DNA of 64,000 nt, taken from positions 92,382,048 to 92,446,047 of the forward strand of contig JACSVZ010000004.1 in NCBI GenBank assembly GCA_014706295.1. Reading direction: 5' to 3'. Numbering within the stretch: position 1 is the stretch's first letter; each line of letters begins with the position of its first letter. Of this stretch, positions 39,901-50,773 are shown one piece after another. Below the pieces are notes generated by a model that did no database searches, was not told the DNA's origin, and saw nothing but the letters and a program-made list of their open reading frames with translations. This DNA comes from Lycocorax pyrrhopterus obiensis. Its lineage: Eukaryota > Chordata > Aves > Passeriformes > Paradisaeidae. A program made the translations under genes and the position numbers.

Positions 39901-40731
39901 AGAGATGATGACTCCAGCAATGCTTATGATTACTAAATTGTTCCTAAGTTCTTGATTCATCTCCACCTTAGGAGTTATATTGCATAGCAAACATTCATCT
40001 GTCCTGTTTAGAGCCAAACTCATTTAAGCTTTGAACACTTTTCAGGTGGTCTAATTAGGCCCTCTGGAGCCAGTTAAAATCTGTTTGTGAATGTAAAGTT
40101 TAAGCACCATTGCAGTGCTGTAGCATAGTTCAGTTTTTCTTCATCTGTTATATCTCTCTAAGAAGTTGGTGGCATTTATGTCTGCAGGGAACCAGGAGAT
40201 AGTTTTTTATTTATAGGACATTAAACTATGAGTAGGGTTCTGAATGCCACTGGTAGCACTGCTCTGCTTAAAAAAAATATTTTGAGGAGAGGTGTGTTGG
40301 AGAATGGAACACAGCAAACTTTTTTTCCATGTGTGCTTTTGAAATAACCTTTCAAATATTTAAATTGTGTTTCCTCAGCAGTGTCTGGGGACTGAACCAC
40401 ATTTCAACATGTGCAGAGAATTTTCATTAAGATTATAGGCATTAAAGGAAACATCAGCAGGAAGTCCAGGTGCAAGTTGTTACCTTGTGGGTTTTTTTAA
40501 TTACACATTTTCAGGTGATCAATAGAAAACATTCAGATAAATACAGAAAATTATCTTGATTTCAAAAATAATTGTCCAATTTTTGTTTTTACAAAGTATC
40601 TACATAAATATTAAAGCATATCTGTCAATCTAGAATTTGCCAATGCTAGTAAGATGCCATGCATAAACCTGTGGGAGACCAGGAAGCTTAGAATTCTTAT
40701 GTATTTTACAAACCATTATGTAATGTAGAAC

Positions 40732-41800
40732 TGTCATGGTGTGACACAGGCCTAACGCCAGGCACCCACGAGAGTCGCTAGCTCACCCTCCCCTGCCACA
40801 GCTGGGCAGAGGAGAGAAAGAAAAAAAAATTAAAGAAGGCTTCATAAGTTGACATAAGGACTGGGTGAAAACACTTCAAGGGCAAAACAGGCTTAACTTA
40901 AAGTTACAAAGTTAATTTATTGCTAACAGAATCAGAGGAGGATAATGAGAACAAGCCCTTAGAACACTTGTTCCCCCCCAGCCCCTCCCTCCTTCCCACC
41001 GACAGCGCAGGGAGACAGGGCATGGGGGTTTGGTCAGTTTATCACCAGGATTCCCTTCTGTGACTCCGGGAGGGGAGTCTTCCCCTGTGAGGCTGTGGGG
41101 TCCCTCCCACGGGAGACAGTTCTCCGTGAACCTTTCCAATGTGGGTCTGCTCTCAGGAGCAGCAGCCACACCACACTGGCTGCAGCGTGAGCCCCTCCCA
41201 CGGGCACACAGCCCTCCCAAAACTGCTGCGCCGTGGGTCACTCTTCCCACGGGGTGCAGCCCTCCAATACAGGCTGCTCCAGCCTGGAAACAGAGCCCTC
41301 TCTCTCCACCGGGTCTCCCACTGGAACACAACCTCCTCCAGGCATCCACCCACTCCAGCACAGGCACCTCCCCCATGGGCTGTGGGTGGATCTCTGCATC
41401 CCCCATGGACCCATGGGCTGCGGGGGGACAACCTGCTTCACCATGGTCTGCACCATGGCCTGCAGAGGAACCTTGGCTCCGGCACCTGGAGCACCTTCTC
41501 CCCCTCCTTCTCCAGTGACCTTGGTGTCGCCATGTTGTTTTCCCTCACATGTTCTCACCTCCTCCTCTTCTCTGACAAGAAGAAAAACTGTGTGACTTTT
41601 TTTAATTTTGTTCTTAAATATGTCATCCCAGAGGCGTTACCAACCTCTCTCACAGGCCCAGTTTTGGCCAGCAGCATGTCCGTCTTCAGTCATCAGGGAT
41701 TGGCTCTGCTGGACATGGTGGAAGCTTCTAGGAGCTTCTCACAGGAGCCACCTCTGTGGTCCCCCTGCTACCAAAAACCAGGCCAAGCAAAACCAATACA
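40732..41800 (-). mobile_element. Endogenous retrovirus solo LTR, antisense (about 1.07 kb)
   Basis: Read on the reverse strand it starts TGTATTGGTTTTGCTTGGCC at 41800 and ends in a version of 'gttaggcctgtgtcacaccatgaca' at 40732, so it has TG and CA ends. The start, with a GGTAGC and a purine-rich GGGGGACCACAG just after, is typical of a land-bird ERV LTR that I remember. The middle, about 41100-41480, is made of degenerate GC-rich units of roughly 40-45 bases. No internal retroviral genes are seen. The five bases on each side (AGAAC and ACATA) do not match, so there is no intact target duplication. Open frames of up to 239 codons here are not protein genes. Confidence 0.78.
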
Positions 41801-42311
41801 ACATATTTTTGTGGCTTCTAAGACTACATTCAGTAATAATATTTCTGCTTTTCTATAGCTTATTTGAGAATTTCAAACCACATTTCACACATCAGTAAGT
41901 TCAGCTTTGCAATATCTGTGTAAGTCACAATTATCTACATTATGCAAATGAGCCAGCTGAAATATGAAAGATCAAGATATGGCATGGAATTGTGTTCATA
42001 CTGAAACTGATACAAATATCCTCGTGGATCTTTATGGAATTAAAGCTTTTGCCATCTTTATGTTATGTAGGCAATTGAAACATTTATATTTTAGAGAATT
42101 TCTAAATAGTTTAATTAGTGAATATTAATATTGCATCTTTTGCTTTCACAAAGCGTACAAAAATGTTAATTTTAATTGCTCTGCAAAGAGTCTGTTATCA
42201 TGTACTGCATTACTGCCCTAGTGCTTTATTTTAGACAAACATTGATCGTCATTCTATAGTTCTAGGTAAAAACATGTAACAGAGTCCTTAATCAAATTTG
42301 TTTTCCTTTAG

Positions 42312-42422
42312 AATGTTCTGTGGAGGTTTAAATTCTCTCAGCTCAAAGGCTCATCAGATGATGGGAAAACAAGAGTAAAGCTGCTTTTTCAAAATCTAGA
42401 CACCAAACAAATTGAGACAAAG
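42312..42422 (+). CDS. SNTG2: SNTG2 coding exon (syntrophin-unique region)
   Basis: This 111-base exon encodes 37 residues: NVLWRFKFSQLKGSSDDGKT, then a lysine- and leucine-rich run, ending DTKQIETK. The acceptor is TTTTCCTTTAG and the donor GTAAGC. The sequence WRFKFSQLKGSSDDGK is nearly invariant in gamma syntrophins in my recollection, and is shared by SNTG1 and SNTG2. This exon therefore proves a gamma syntrophin, while the neighbours decide for SNTG2. In syntrophins the C-terminal region contributes to dystrophin-family binding. Phase is 0 at both ends. Confidence 0.96.
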
Positions 42423-44964
42423 GTAAGCCACATCTTTTTCAATTTAGTTAAAGTTTAAATAAAATTACTGTCAAGGCATTAGAAATCCCATTTTCTACTG
42501 GACATACATATGGTGAGCACATCACAGTTTATCCCTTTTTGCCTATTCTTTAGAAACTTCACAATAAACAGAAGCAATGTAACACCCATAGATTTATTAC
42601 ACTATTTCTACAAGCCTGTTATTAAGTTGTGTTATGATGGTATTTTACTCTTTCAGAAAGATAATTTCTGTGAAGTTATTCTGCCAACCTGTAGTAGGCA
42701 TAATGTCTAAAACTGCATTTTAAAGAAATAAAGTAAAAATAAAACTATATAAGTGTTAAGTACATTTTTATGTTGCTATATAAGTGGACTTAAATTTTTA
42801 AACACATATATGCATACGGTTCACTAAAAAAAATATGTAACATTTATTAGCTTAAAAAAGGGAATATTCTTGCAAAAGGCCAAGCAGTTGCTGAAACTTA
42901 TTGGTTCTACTGTGAATTAAGAGCACTTGATGCTTTGCAGGATCTGGAATTATGGAGCCATCCAGTCACTGCTATAGATGAGATATTCGTGGTGATTCAT
43001 TTTTCTTTTTTCTCTAGCATTTATCAAATAAAATTTTGCAACTTAGAGTTCAGATTCCAAACTGAGCTTCAGCAGTTTCTCATTCGGGGTTGTAGTCTTC
43101 TGGAGGTCTGGCTGTAATGCTGTATTCTGCGCTGATTCTGCCCTTTGATCCCAAGCTTGCTGTTGAATTAAAAAATTAATAGGCAATTTTTCAGTTATGG
43201 TGTTTTAAAAAGAATGAGGAGAACTTTGGTGTGATATGACATAGAAGAGGAAGATAAGAGTGTGGTTCGGCTGGGTTTTGGTGGACAAACAGTGAAAACA
43301 ACAGAAAGGTATCTGAAGACCTATGAAAGTTTTCAAATATTCTTAGATGAAGTTGTACAGGTTAAAGTCACTTATAAAGTGATATTTTTCTGTAGTTACC
43401 ATACACAAAAGATATATTTTACCTATCCTTCTAATGTTTAAAAAAAATTGTAAGGAGGAAGTCCATAACCTTCCTTATTTGTCATAAAGTTACAACACAT
43501 GCAATATATCTTTATACATCTGTATTAGTAAATTATTCAGGATCTCGTCAGCAAGCTTAACCTGAGCTGCCTCTTGGCTCTACTGTAAAAGATATTATAA
43601 TATCTGTTACAAAAAGTACAATGTATAATAATTTGTCTAGTAGCAGGCCATTTCTACTTCATTTCTCACAGTAGTCCTTGGAGACAGAAAAGGACTACTG
43701 TCTTCATTTTATATGTGATCATCTGTTGAAGAGAGCGTACATAACTTGTTTCAGGTCAGACAGGAAGACTGTACTAATGCAAAAACTATATTGTGTATCT
43801 CTGCATTAAATCATTAGATAATCCTTATGATGAGTCCTTATGATGATTTTGCAGCAAATTTTGTTCAGGAGACAAATTTGTTAAAACATTAAAAATTATT
43901 CTTTTACGTAGGTCTAATGAAAACATCTTATAATTGGCAAAATTCATGAGAATGTTTGTGAATCAAATACCTTGAAAGTATCAGATGGTAGTTGATATGT
44001 GATTGGTTCATGCAGAATTCGTAATATCTATGTACCTAAATGTACATATGTGTTGTAAATGTTGGAAGATTTTAGAAAAAGCTCATTCACAGTCAGAGGA
44101 AATGCTGATACTAAGTAGCTGAGGATTTATCAGCATTTCACTGATTACACCTTTTACAACTGCCTCTGCAAAGTGCAATGTACCCACCAGGATTCCACAT
44201 TAAGTGGGACTGGGACACAGCTGTGCAGCCTCTCCACTTCAGATAGCTGGTATATATAATCAGGTGTATGCCCACCACCTCAATGGTATGATTTCTTAGA
44301 CTTGAGAGTTTCAGGCTGGCTGGAAACTGCCCAACACTAATACCCATAATGCAGTCCAGTATTTGCTTCTGCTTATTGCGCTGAAAGATATTTTGGAGGC
44401 CAGATGGTGCTATACAGTGAAATATAGCCAATAATGAGAAACAAAAATGTTGTCAAATAATAGAAGTTTCATTTTTCCTGAGTAAATGAGCCACTATGCA
44501 CTAAAGAAAGCTTGATGCAGATGACTTATGTTCCCTTGGCAGAAAACAGAGAGCTAAGGTTGCAAAAGAATTTTCCAGACAATGTCTAATTTTATATTTT
44601 AAGAATTCTTGGGGGTAAAAAAAATCATATTTGGGAATTCTATTTTTGTGTTTTGTTTACTAGCTAGATGTGATATTTCTTCTCCTATTTCGGCTTCTAA
44701 ATTTTAAGCCAAGTACTTCTTCCTGTGCACTTCAGTTTTAGGTGAACAATACATTACTCATTTAAGAAGTTTTCTGTTGAAAGGAGATAATAAGGCCAAG
44801 ATTCCTGTCTGTTGTTTCTCCTTGAGGTTCTTCATATTGCCGACAACTTCTTATAGTTTCCCGCTTCAGTACTTTCCTGAACTTACCCTGCCTTTAGTAT
44901 TGAGAAATTACAAGTAACCTTAATAATAGTAGATATTCTTTACCCAAATTTTGAAGGTTGCTCT

Positions 44965-44980
44965 AAAAAAAAAAAAAAAA
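44965..44980. repeat. A16 homopolymer
   Basis: Sixteen A in a row. I could not connect it to a retroposed gene copy upstream. Confidence 0.9.
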
Positions 44981-45385
44981 TAAGATTAATACTTGCAGTT
45001 TTGTATTGATGTTCTATTTCTCTTAGCTTAACTGTAGCTATATATCTGGAAGATATGACATTTTTCCCGAGCATATTTTCATTGAGCATTTCCCTTTTCT
45101 TTTCATCTTACTTAGTCTCAAATATTTATTGAAGAAAGATAAGAAACCACTGTGGTCAATAGAGTATTGTGAGCCATATTGAAGCTTCAACTAGGTGTTG
45201 CTGTTCTTGGCTGTTACAAGAAGATAACTTAAGAGCCCTGCATATTCTTCTCATCCACTATATGGCAACCAAGCTCTGTTATACTTGCTGAGATATAGAA
45301 CCAAATTTAGAATTTTGGTTTCCATTTTGACTTTGATGTTTTCTGGAACTAAAACCTGGACATCTTTATTTGGGTTTTTAACCTG

Positions 45386-45475
45386 AAAAAAACCCCCCCA
45401 AAACAACAAACCAAACCACCCCCCCCCACCCCAAAAACCGAACCAAACCAAACAACACCACAACAACCAAAAAAA
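45386..45475. repeat. A/C-rich low-complexity tract
   Basis: About 90 bases almost only of A and C, with C8 and C9 runs and ACCAA-type units. Its reverse complement looks much like the + strand tract at 19.6 kb. Here the G runs are on the antisense strand. Confidence 0.85.
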
Positions 45476-47799
45476 TGTCTGTCTGATTGGCAAACATATC
45501 TTGAGCAATACAGTGGTAGTAGTTGTGCTCTTGTCAACAAATAATATACACTGAGGCTTACCAGTGTCCTTAAAGAAGTCATGAAATGCACAGGGCACAA
45601 TAATAATAACTGTCAGCATCGCCTTTATTTGCTTTTTATGTGATACAGGCTCATGTCTTGTTCAAATAGTGATTCAACAGCTCTCAGAAGTTATCCATAA
45701 AATTGTGTGCATGGTAATAATGCAACAGGCCTGTCAAGCTCTTTATGATATGTAATAAATCCAACTCTCCTAGGTGGGTGGATGAAACAAGAACATATCT
45801 TTTTCTTCCTTGGCTGTGCACATACAGTGAAGGAGGTCAGTGCAGTGTGCTCATTTTTTATATTTTCAGTACCAGCAGGAAGTTTTGCAATCTTGTCTTC
45901 CCACTGCTTTAATCCAATCTTTTGTGTCCTTCTCTCAGTGTCTTCCTTCTAGTGCCTTTGTTGTACTTAATCTACTTATTACAGTACATACAGTAAACTG
46001 AAATAGCTTTGGTTATAGAAATATTAGACATGCACAGATTCTTCTTAAAAACTGACAATCTCAATTAAAGAAAAAAGCAGCAAACTCAGATAAGGAAAGC
46101 AAACATAAGGGTGCTGTTAGATAGTATAGCTCAAATAAAAATTATCAATTACTCGTCTGCCTGACTGAGTACAGAGAGGAATGTTACTTTAAAAAAAAAT
46201 AAACTATCAGAGCAATGTATTTGTTTTAAAGTATCATTGGTGTTATTTTCTAGGAAGAATTAACATTACATTCTAAAGCTGAAGAGGCTAAATTTCCACC
46301 TATAAAACTGTATTCAAGATAGCAAAGTGACGTATTGTGTCCCAGTCTTCAGACTATGCAACATCTACATTTTCCCGAGTCAGAAAGCCATCCCTATCTT
46401 TTACTGAATCCATATTTTCAAACTAACCCCCAGTCCTCTTCCCCTTTCCCTGTTGCACTCTACATGCAAGCAAATACCTACCCCAGTTTCTCCTTAGATA
46501 TGTGTGACTATTCCTCATCATGTACACCTGATTAGCCAGCTGCTCCACAGCCTTACCCCATTAGTGGTCTTCTGGATCAAATAGTACTGTGATAAGCTGT
46601 ATTTCTGGAAGCTTCTGGTGCACGAGGCCTCAGGTGAGCCCCACCTCTCTGATACCACCACAGCTGACCACATCTAACTGAGTCCTGCAAGACCTCTCCA
46701 GGGCTCTGCTCCTGTTTTATAATTCCAGATGATTGCTCGTCCCTGCACAAACCTGACATAAAGTAGTGAAGATGTGAGAGACAAGAAGAGTGGACCATCT
46801 GGTAAACGGCATGAGGAGTGCTCATATGCCACACATTTTGCTTTTCAGCTCTGTGACAACCTTCAAAATTGGCACCACTCTTGAAAATAATCCCAAAATA
46901 GGGAACTTGCAGTATTAACTGCAGAAAATACAGTGTTGTCATCGCATAAAACATAGGTTTAGTGTTACTGCTAGTGTTCCAACTCTATGTGGATTATATA
47001 TTACAGAAACAAGAGCATATTAGTATTTGGAAGGTTATCCACAACAGATTAGACAACTTCTCTCAGATACAGGGGAGGGGCTATTACAGTTTGATCCATG
47101 CTCTGAACTGTGATGGAAACATAGAGGATTCTGCAGTAGGGACATTGGGAAAGACTGATTAACAGTGATGAGACATTCCTGTCTTTGCCCTTTTCTAAAC
47201 CTGAAGCTCTCCAAATAATATTGTTAGAGCAGTCTGAAATCCTGTCTACAGTCTGTATGAGGTTACCTCTGTTTGCTTATCTCCATAAACATTTATAGAT
47301 TGGAAGTGCATAAAGCTGAAATAGAGAAATGGAAACTCTGTGAAGGGCTCCTTCCTCTCAGTTTGTTTAGCTGTGTTTGGTCAGTGTGTTGAATGTCAGA
47401 ACCTAAGGTGAAGTTGTTGGGTGATTTCAGTTGATTTTGGAGCAAATCTAAGATTAATGTGAATGGTCATATTTTTGAATTTCTTGTTTTTGAAGATGGA
47501 ATTTTAGTAGATGTATACCATTTGATTGAGCCAAGAACTTATGTATTGAGGCCTGTATTGTTTCATACTTCAAATTTCATTAATAATCATGACTGTGTAG
47601 ATCATTTTAGTTTTATAAAACTTAGATAAGGAGAGTTAAATAGTGGCATTGTATGGGGTTTTGTTTTTTCCTAGAAGTGTTTATATTCATTTATATTAAT
47701 CTTTAAAGTTAACATCCGCTGTCAATAAAATGTATTTTAAGAAACCTCCTCCCATACTTGCTCATCAAAGTTAAAATAGAGAAAGCAGGAGCTTTTTGC

Positions 47800-48130
47800 C
47801 CCCAAAACTTAGGACAAAGATAACATGGGCTTAAACACACTCATGCTTTCCTCTGCTCCACTATGGCTTCTCCATCCGTTTCAGTTCCTTCAGGGGTGTT
47901 ACCTGCTCTGCCATGGAGCACCTCCGACTACGCTGGCCTTGTTAGCTTTTTGGGGAATTTCCTGCCATTTCTGACCTGTTTACCCTGATGCATCTCTGTC
48001 TCACTGTGCATTAGTTGGACCTGGCTGGAACCTGCTGTATCTTCCAGAGGGCAGCCCTGGCCTCTCCTTGCAGAGGATGTTCCTGCAGGTTCCTCCACTC
48101 CCAAAAATTTCCCAGTTGTGCCCCAAACAG
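47800..48130 (-). mobile_element. Possible antisense ERV LTR fragment
   Basis: A GC-richer block contains CCATGGAGCACCTCC-type sequence. It ends GTTCCTCCACTCCCAAAAAT, followed by a version of 'gccccaaaca'. That end resembles the antisense ends of avian LTRs with 'ccaccaaa...caaac' at the outer edge. It shares the style of the LTRs at 39-42 kb, but I see no direct repeat of either. Borders are rough, and the block could be an unrelated GC-rich stretch. Confidence 0.35.
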
Positions 48131-48879
48131 GGTCACAAAATCATGCCCCACAAATACTAGTGAACAATTTAGTAGTAGTAGGACCACTTGTGCCTAGTAA
48201 ATACATGGCCTTGGATAGCAAAGTGGTGTGATGGTGAGCTTTTCTGGAACAGTAAGTTTGAATTCCAAATATTCTGTTCCGGCCAATTTTGTTTAGGACA
48301 TACTATAAAGTTCTGTTACAGAAAAAGCAGAAGTCCAGTGCTTTGCTTTTTGCTTAAAAACAAGCATGTGGAGTGTGCCTCAATAAACAGCTGGTTAGCC
48401 AACAGATTCTTGAAAACAGTCTTCTCCTCAAACCAAAAGCTGTCTCAAGTATCCCCACAATATATTTACCAGCTGCAGACTTTACACATAGTAGTATCAC
48501 TTAAATTGAACATACTTTTTACATTATGTTTGTTGTCATTGTGTCAGACTATCACTCTATTACTGTCTGGGATCATAGGGAAAAAGAAACTTAACTTGTG
48601 CACAGAAGATGAAATATGTTGTAGAAAGTCAAGCCAATCTGAGAACTGTTTAAGAATAATTCCGCCCTTTTTTGTGAATTAGGGTGTAGGAATTTCATAC
48701 CCAGCCATGTTTGTTTCTGTAATTAGGGTGTGGTGTGACTTCACCTTATCTTCCACCCTCCCTCTGGCCTCTCATCTCTCCTTCAGAGGCTGACAAAAGA
48801 TGTGGTCTCCTCACCCTACCCTCCACTAACTTGGTACCACATCATCCTCAAACAGCCTTAACTTGTCAAATACTTTAAT

Positions 48880-49577
48880 AATGTTCAACAAGGCCAAGTG
48901 CCAGGTCCTGCCCTTGGGTCACAACAACTTCAGGCAGAGGTACAGGCTGGGGACAGAGTGGCTGGAAAGCTGCCGGTGGGAAATGCCCTGGGGATGCTGG
49001 TGACAGCAGCTGAACGTGAGCCAGAGTGTGTCCAGGTGGCCAAGGTGGCCAATGGCATCCTGACCTATATCAGCAATAGTGTGGCTAGCAGGACCAGGGC
49101 AGTGATTGTCCCCCTGTACTGGGCACTGGTGAGGCCACACCTCAAGTGCTGTGTCCAGTTCTGGACCCTTCACTTCAAGAAGGGAAACAGAGCTGGTGAC
49201 GGATCAGAAGGGCATATCATTTGAGGAGTGGCTGAAGGAGCTGGGGTGTTTTAGCCTGGAGAAAAGGAGTCTCAGGGAAGGTCTTACCACTCTCTACAAC
49301 TGCCTGAAATAAGTTACAAGTGATAGGATGAAAGGAAATGGCCTCAGCTCGTGCCAGGGGAGGTTTCGATTGGATATTAGGAAAAATTTCTTCACCAAAA
49401 GGGTTGTCAAGCTTTGGAACAGGCTGCCCAGGAAAGTGGTTGTGTCAGCATCCCTGGAGGTTTGTCAAATGTAGATGTGGTACTTAGTGGCATGGTTTAG
49501 TGGTAGACTTGTCAGTGCTGGGTTAATGGTTGGACTCAGTGATCTTCAAGATCTTTTCCAACCTTAATTATTCTATG
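48880..49577 (+). repeat. CR1 LINE 3' end, sense
   Basis: This starts within CR1 at TGTTCAACAAGGCCAAGTGC and runs through a version of 'ctgacctatatcagcaatagtgtggc', GGCACTGGTGAGGCCACACC and GGAACAGGCTGCCCAGGAAA. It ends at TTATTCTATG around 49577. It codes for the last part of the CR1 reverse-transcriptase protein but is broken by stops and frameshifts. It is 5'-truncated, about 700 bases, and lies about 310 bases upstream of the terminal SNTG2 exon in the same orientation. Confidence 0.93.
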
Positions 49578-49887
49578 TTGCAATATTTGAATGTTCTTGC
49601 ACATTGACTGATTTCATTGTCCAAGCTGAGTACAGTGTAAACAATAAAGTAGCACAGAGTGAAAACTCTGACAGTTGACAGAGCGGCACTGCCAGTGAAC
49701 AAGGTATGGATATACAGCTTTTATTCTTAACAATTTTAACTTTACAGTTTCCTGTAAAGATTCCATTTTCATGTTAAGGCCATTATTGTTTTCTAACTAG
49801 TCAGCTCTGTATTAATGTAAAATGTTTATAAACCTAAATTGAATTCACCTTTTCTCTTCCTTTTTTTTTTTCTCTTACTTCTTTCAG

Positions 49888-50019
49888 GAACTTGAATTTC
49901 AGGATCTGACTGCAGTTTTACACTGTATTCACTCCTTTATAGCAGCAAAAGTGGCATCTGTGGATCCAGTATTCATAGACAGTCAGAGTATTGCAAGAAA
50001 ATATATGTACAGTAACTGA
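49888..50019 (+). CDS. SNTG2: SNTG2 terminal coding exon and stop
   Basis: This last 132 bases of coding sequence give 43 residues and a TGA stop at 50017-50019. The peptide begins ELEFQDLTAVLHCIHSFIAA and ends SQSIARKYMYSN. The acceptor is CTTACTTCTTTCAG after a T11 run. The end ARKYMYS is characteristic of SNTG2 in my recollection; SNTG1 ends differently, with a Thr/Ser/Ala-rich tail. The hydrophobic AVLHCIHSFIAAKVASVDP segment is the conserved core of the C-terminal gamma-syntrophin region. The final residue is Asn where I recall Ser in the human protein. The visible seven exons total 257 residues, close to the expected C-terminal half of a protein of about 539. Confidence 0.96.
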   Translation, partial: ELEFQDLTAVLHCIHSFIAAKVASVDPVFIDSQSIARKYMYSN

Positions 50020-50047
50020 TACTAGATTATATGTCGTGACTATGGAA

Positions 50048-50053
50048 AATAAA
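50048..50053 (+). promoter_or_regulatory. SNTG2: Polyadenylation signal AATAAA (proximal)
   Basis: A canonical AATAAA begins 29 bases after the stop codon. If used, the 3' UTR would be only about 50 bases. A further AATAAA lies at 50768-50773 and could give a UTR of roughly 0.77 kb. The sequence does not say which is used. Confidence 0.55.
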
Positions 50054-50767
50054 TTATTTTCTTAACAAAAGTAGTTATTTCATTCACAATATTGCAACTT
50101 TGTGATTTTATAAGAAGCCTATAGTTGTGTTATCTGTAACGCTAAGAGTTTTCACAATCTGATATTTTGAATCTATGCGTTAAAAAATACTAAGTCAAAA
50201 AGAATCAGTTTGTTATCTTCAGCATTAATTTAAAATTCTAAGTGGATATTCATTTAGTAATATTTGTAGAGTCATTTTGATTTCTGCCCTCATGATGATA
50301 CATTCTCCCCTTTATTAGATAGTAGTGAGGAGTAACATTTGAAAAATATATGTCCAAAATTTGGCCTCTAAGTCTGTTTTGAAAAGTGTTGGGCACACAG
50401 GCAATTTCTACAGTCTTCACCATAGAAAAGAAGTAATTATTGAAGACAACTGCTGTTGGAATTGAACTTTCATCTTCCTTCTGTATGTTTGAAAAACTGT
50501 AGTTCCATGGTTGTGTTCTCTCAAGGCCTGGGAATTTAGCTCTGGAAAAACACTAAATACCCTATTTCCGATCCAGGAACATAGTTAAGCACACACTTGG
50601 CTCTGAGAATACTGAGAATAAGTAGCCCTGGTGTATGCGCAAGGTGATGTTAGGTGTGCATTTAAGTATCATGGTAGATCAACTCTGAAGAGCTTTAGAC
50701 TCAGCTAAGAAGCCTGACTATAGACACTTGGTTTTAGAAAACTTGCCATGGGGTTTTCTTATCTTTT

Positions 50768-50773
50768 AATAAA
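50768..50773 (+). promoter_or_regulatory. SNTG2: Candidate distal AATAAA
   Basis: A second canonical hexamer, in CTTTTAATAAAGCTTCC, about 750 bases after the stop codon. It is plausible as the main 3' end, but such hexamers also occur by chance in AT-rich DNA. Confidence 0.3.

Larger units (their letters stand above)
37191..42311 (+). other. SNTG2: SNTG2 intron (5.1 kb) with two antisense LTRs
   Basis: This GT-AG intron holds an antisense LTR at about 38990-39900 and a second antisense LTR at 40732-41800. The 0.8 kb between them and the flanks at 37.2-38.9 kb and 41.8-42.3 kb show no recognisable element. The LTRs are GC-rich islands and create long chance open frames on both strands. Confidence 0.8.
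42423..49887 (+). other. SNTG2: Last SNTG2 intron (7.5 kb)
   Basis: This GT-AG intron contains an A16 run at 44965-44980, an A/C-rich tract at 45386-45475, a possible antisense LTR fragment at about 47800-48130 and a sense CR1 at about 48880-49577. The stretches 42.4-44.9 kb, 45.5-47.8 kb and 48.2-48.8 kb show nothing recognisable. The acceptor has an unusually long pyrimidine tract, with T11 at 49861-49871. Confidence 0.8.

Noticed and set aside
41139..41858. 239-codon open frame on the + strand
   Set aside because: It lies in the GC-rich repeat units of an antisense LTR, overlaps open frames in several other registers and strands, and has no recognisable domain.
46577..46954. 125-codon antisense open frame
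   Set aside because: The peptide is not recognisable and has no splice or promoter context.
48188..48682. 164-codon open frame between an LTR-like block and a CR1
   Set aside because: It has no family resemblance, no splice context and a Cys/Ser/Leu-rich random-looking composition. I treat it as chance.
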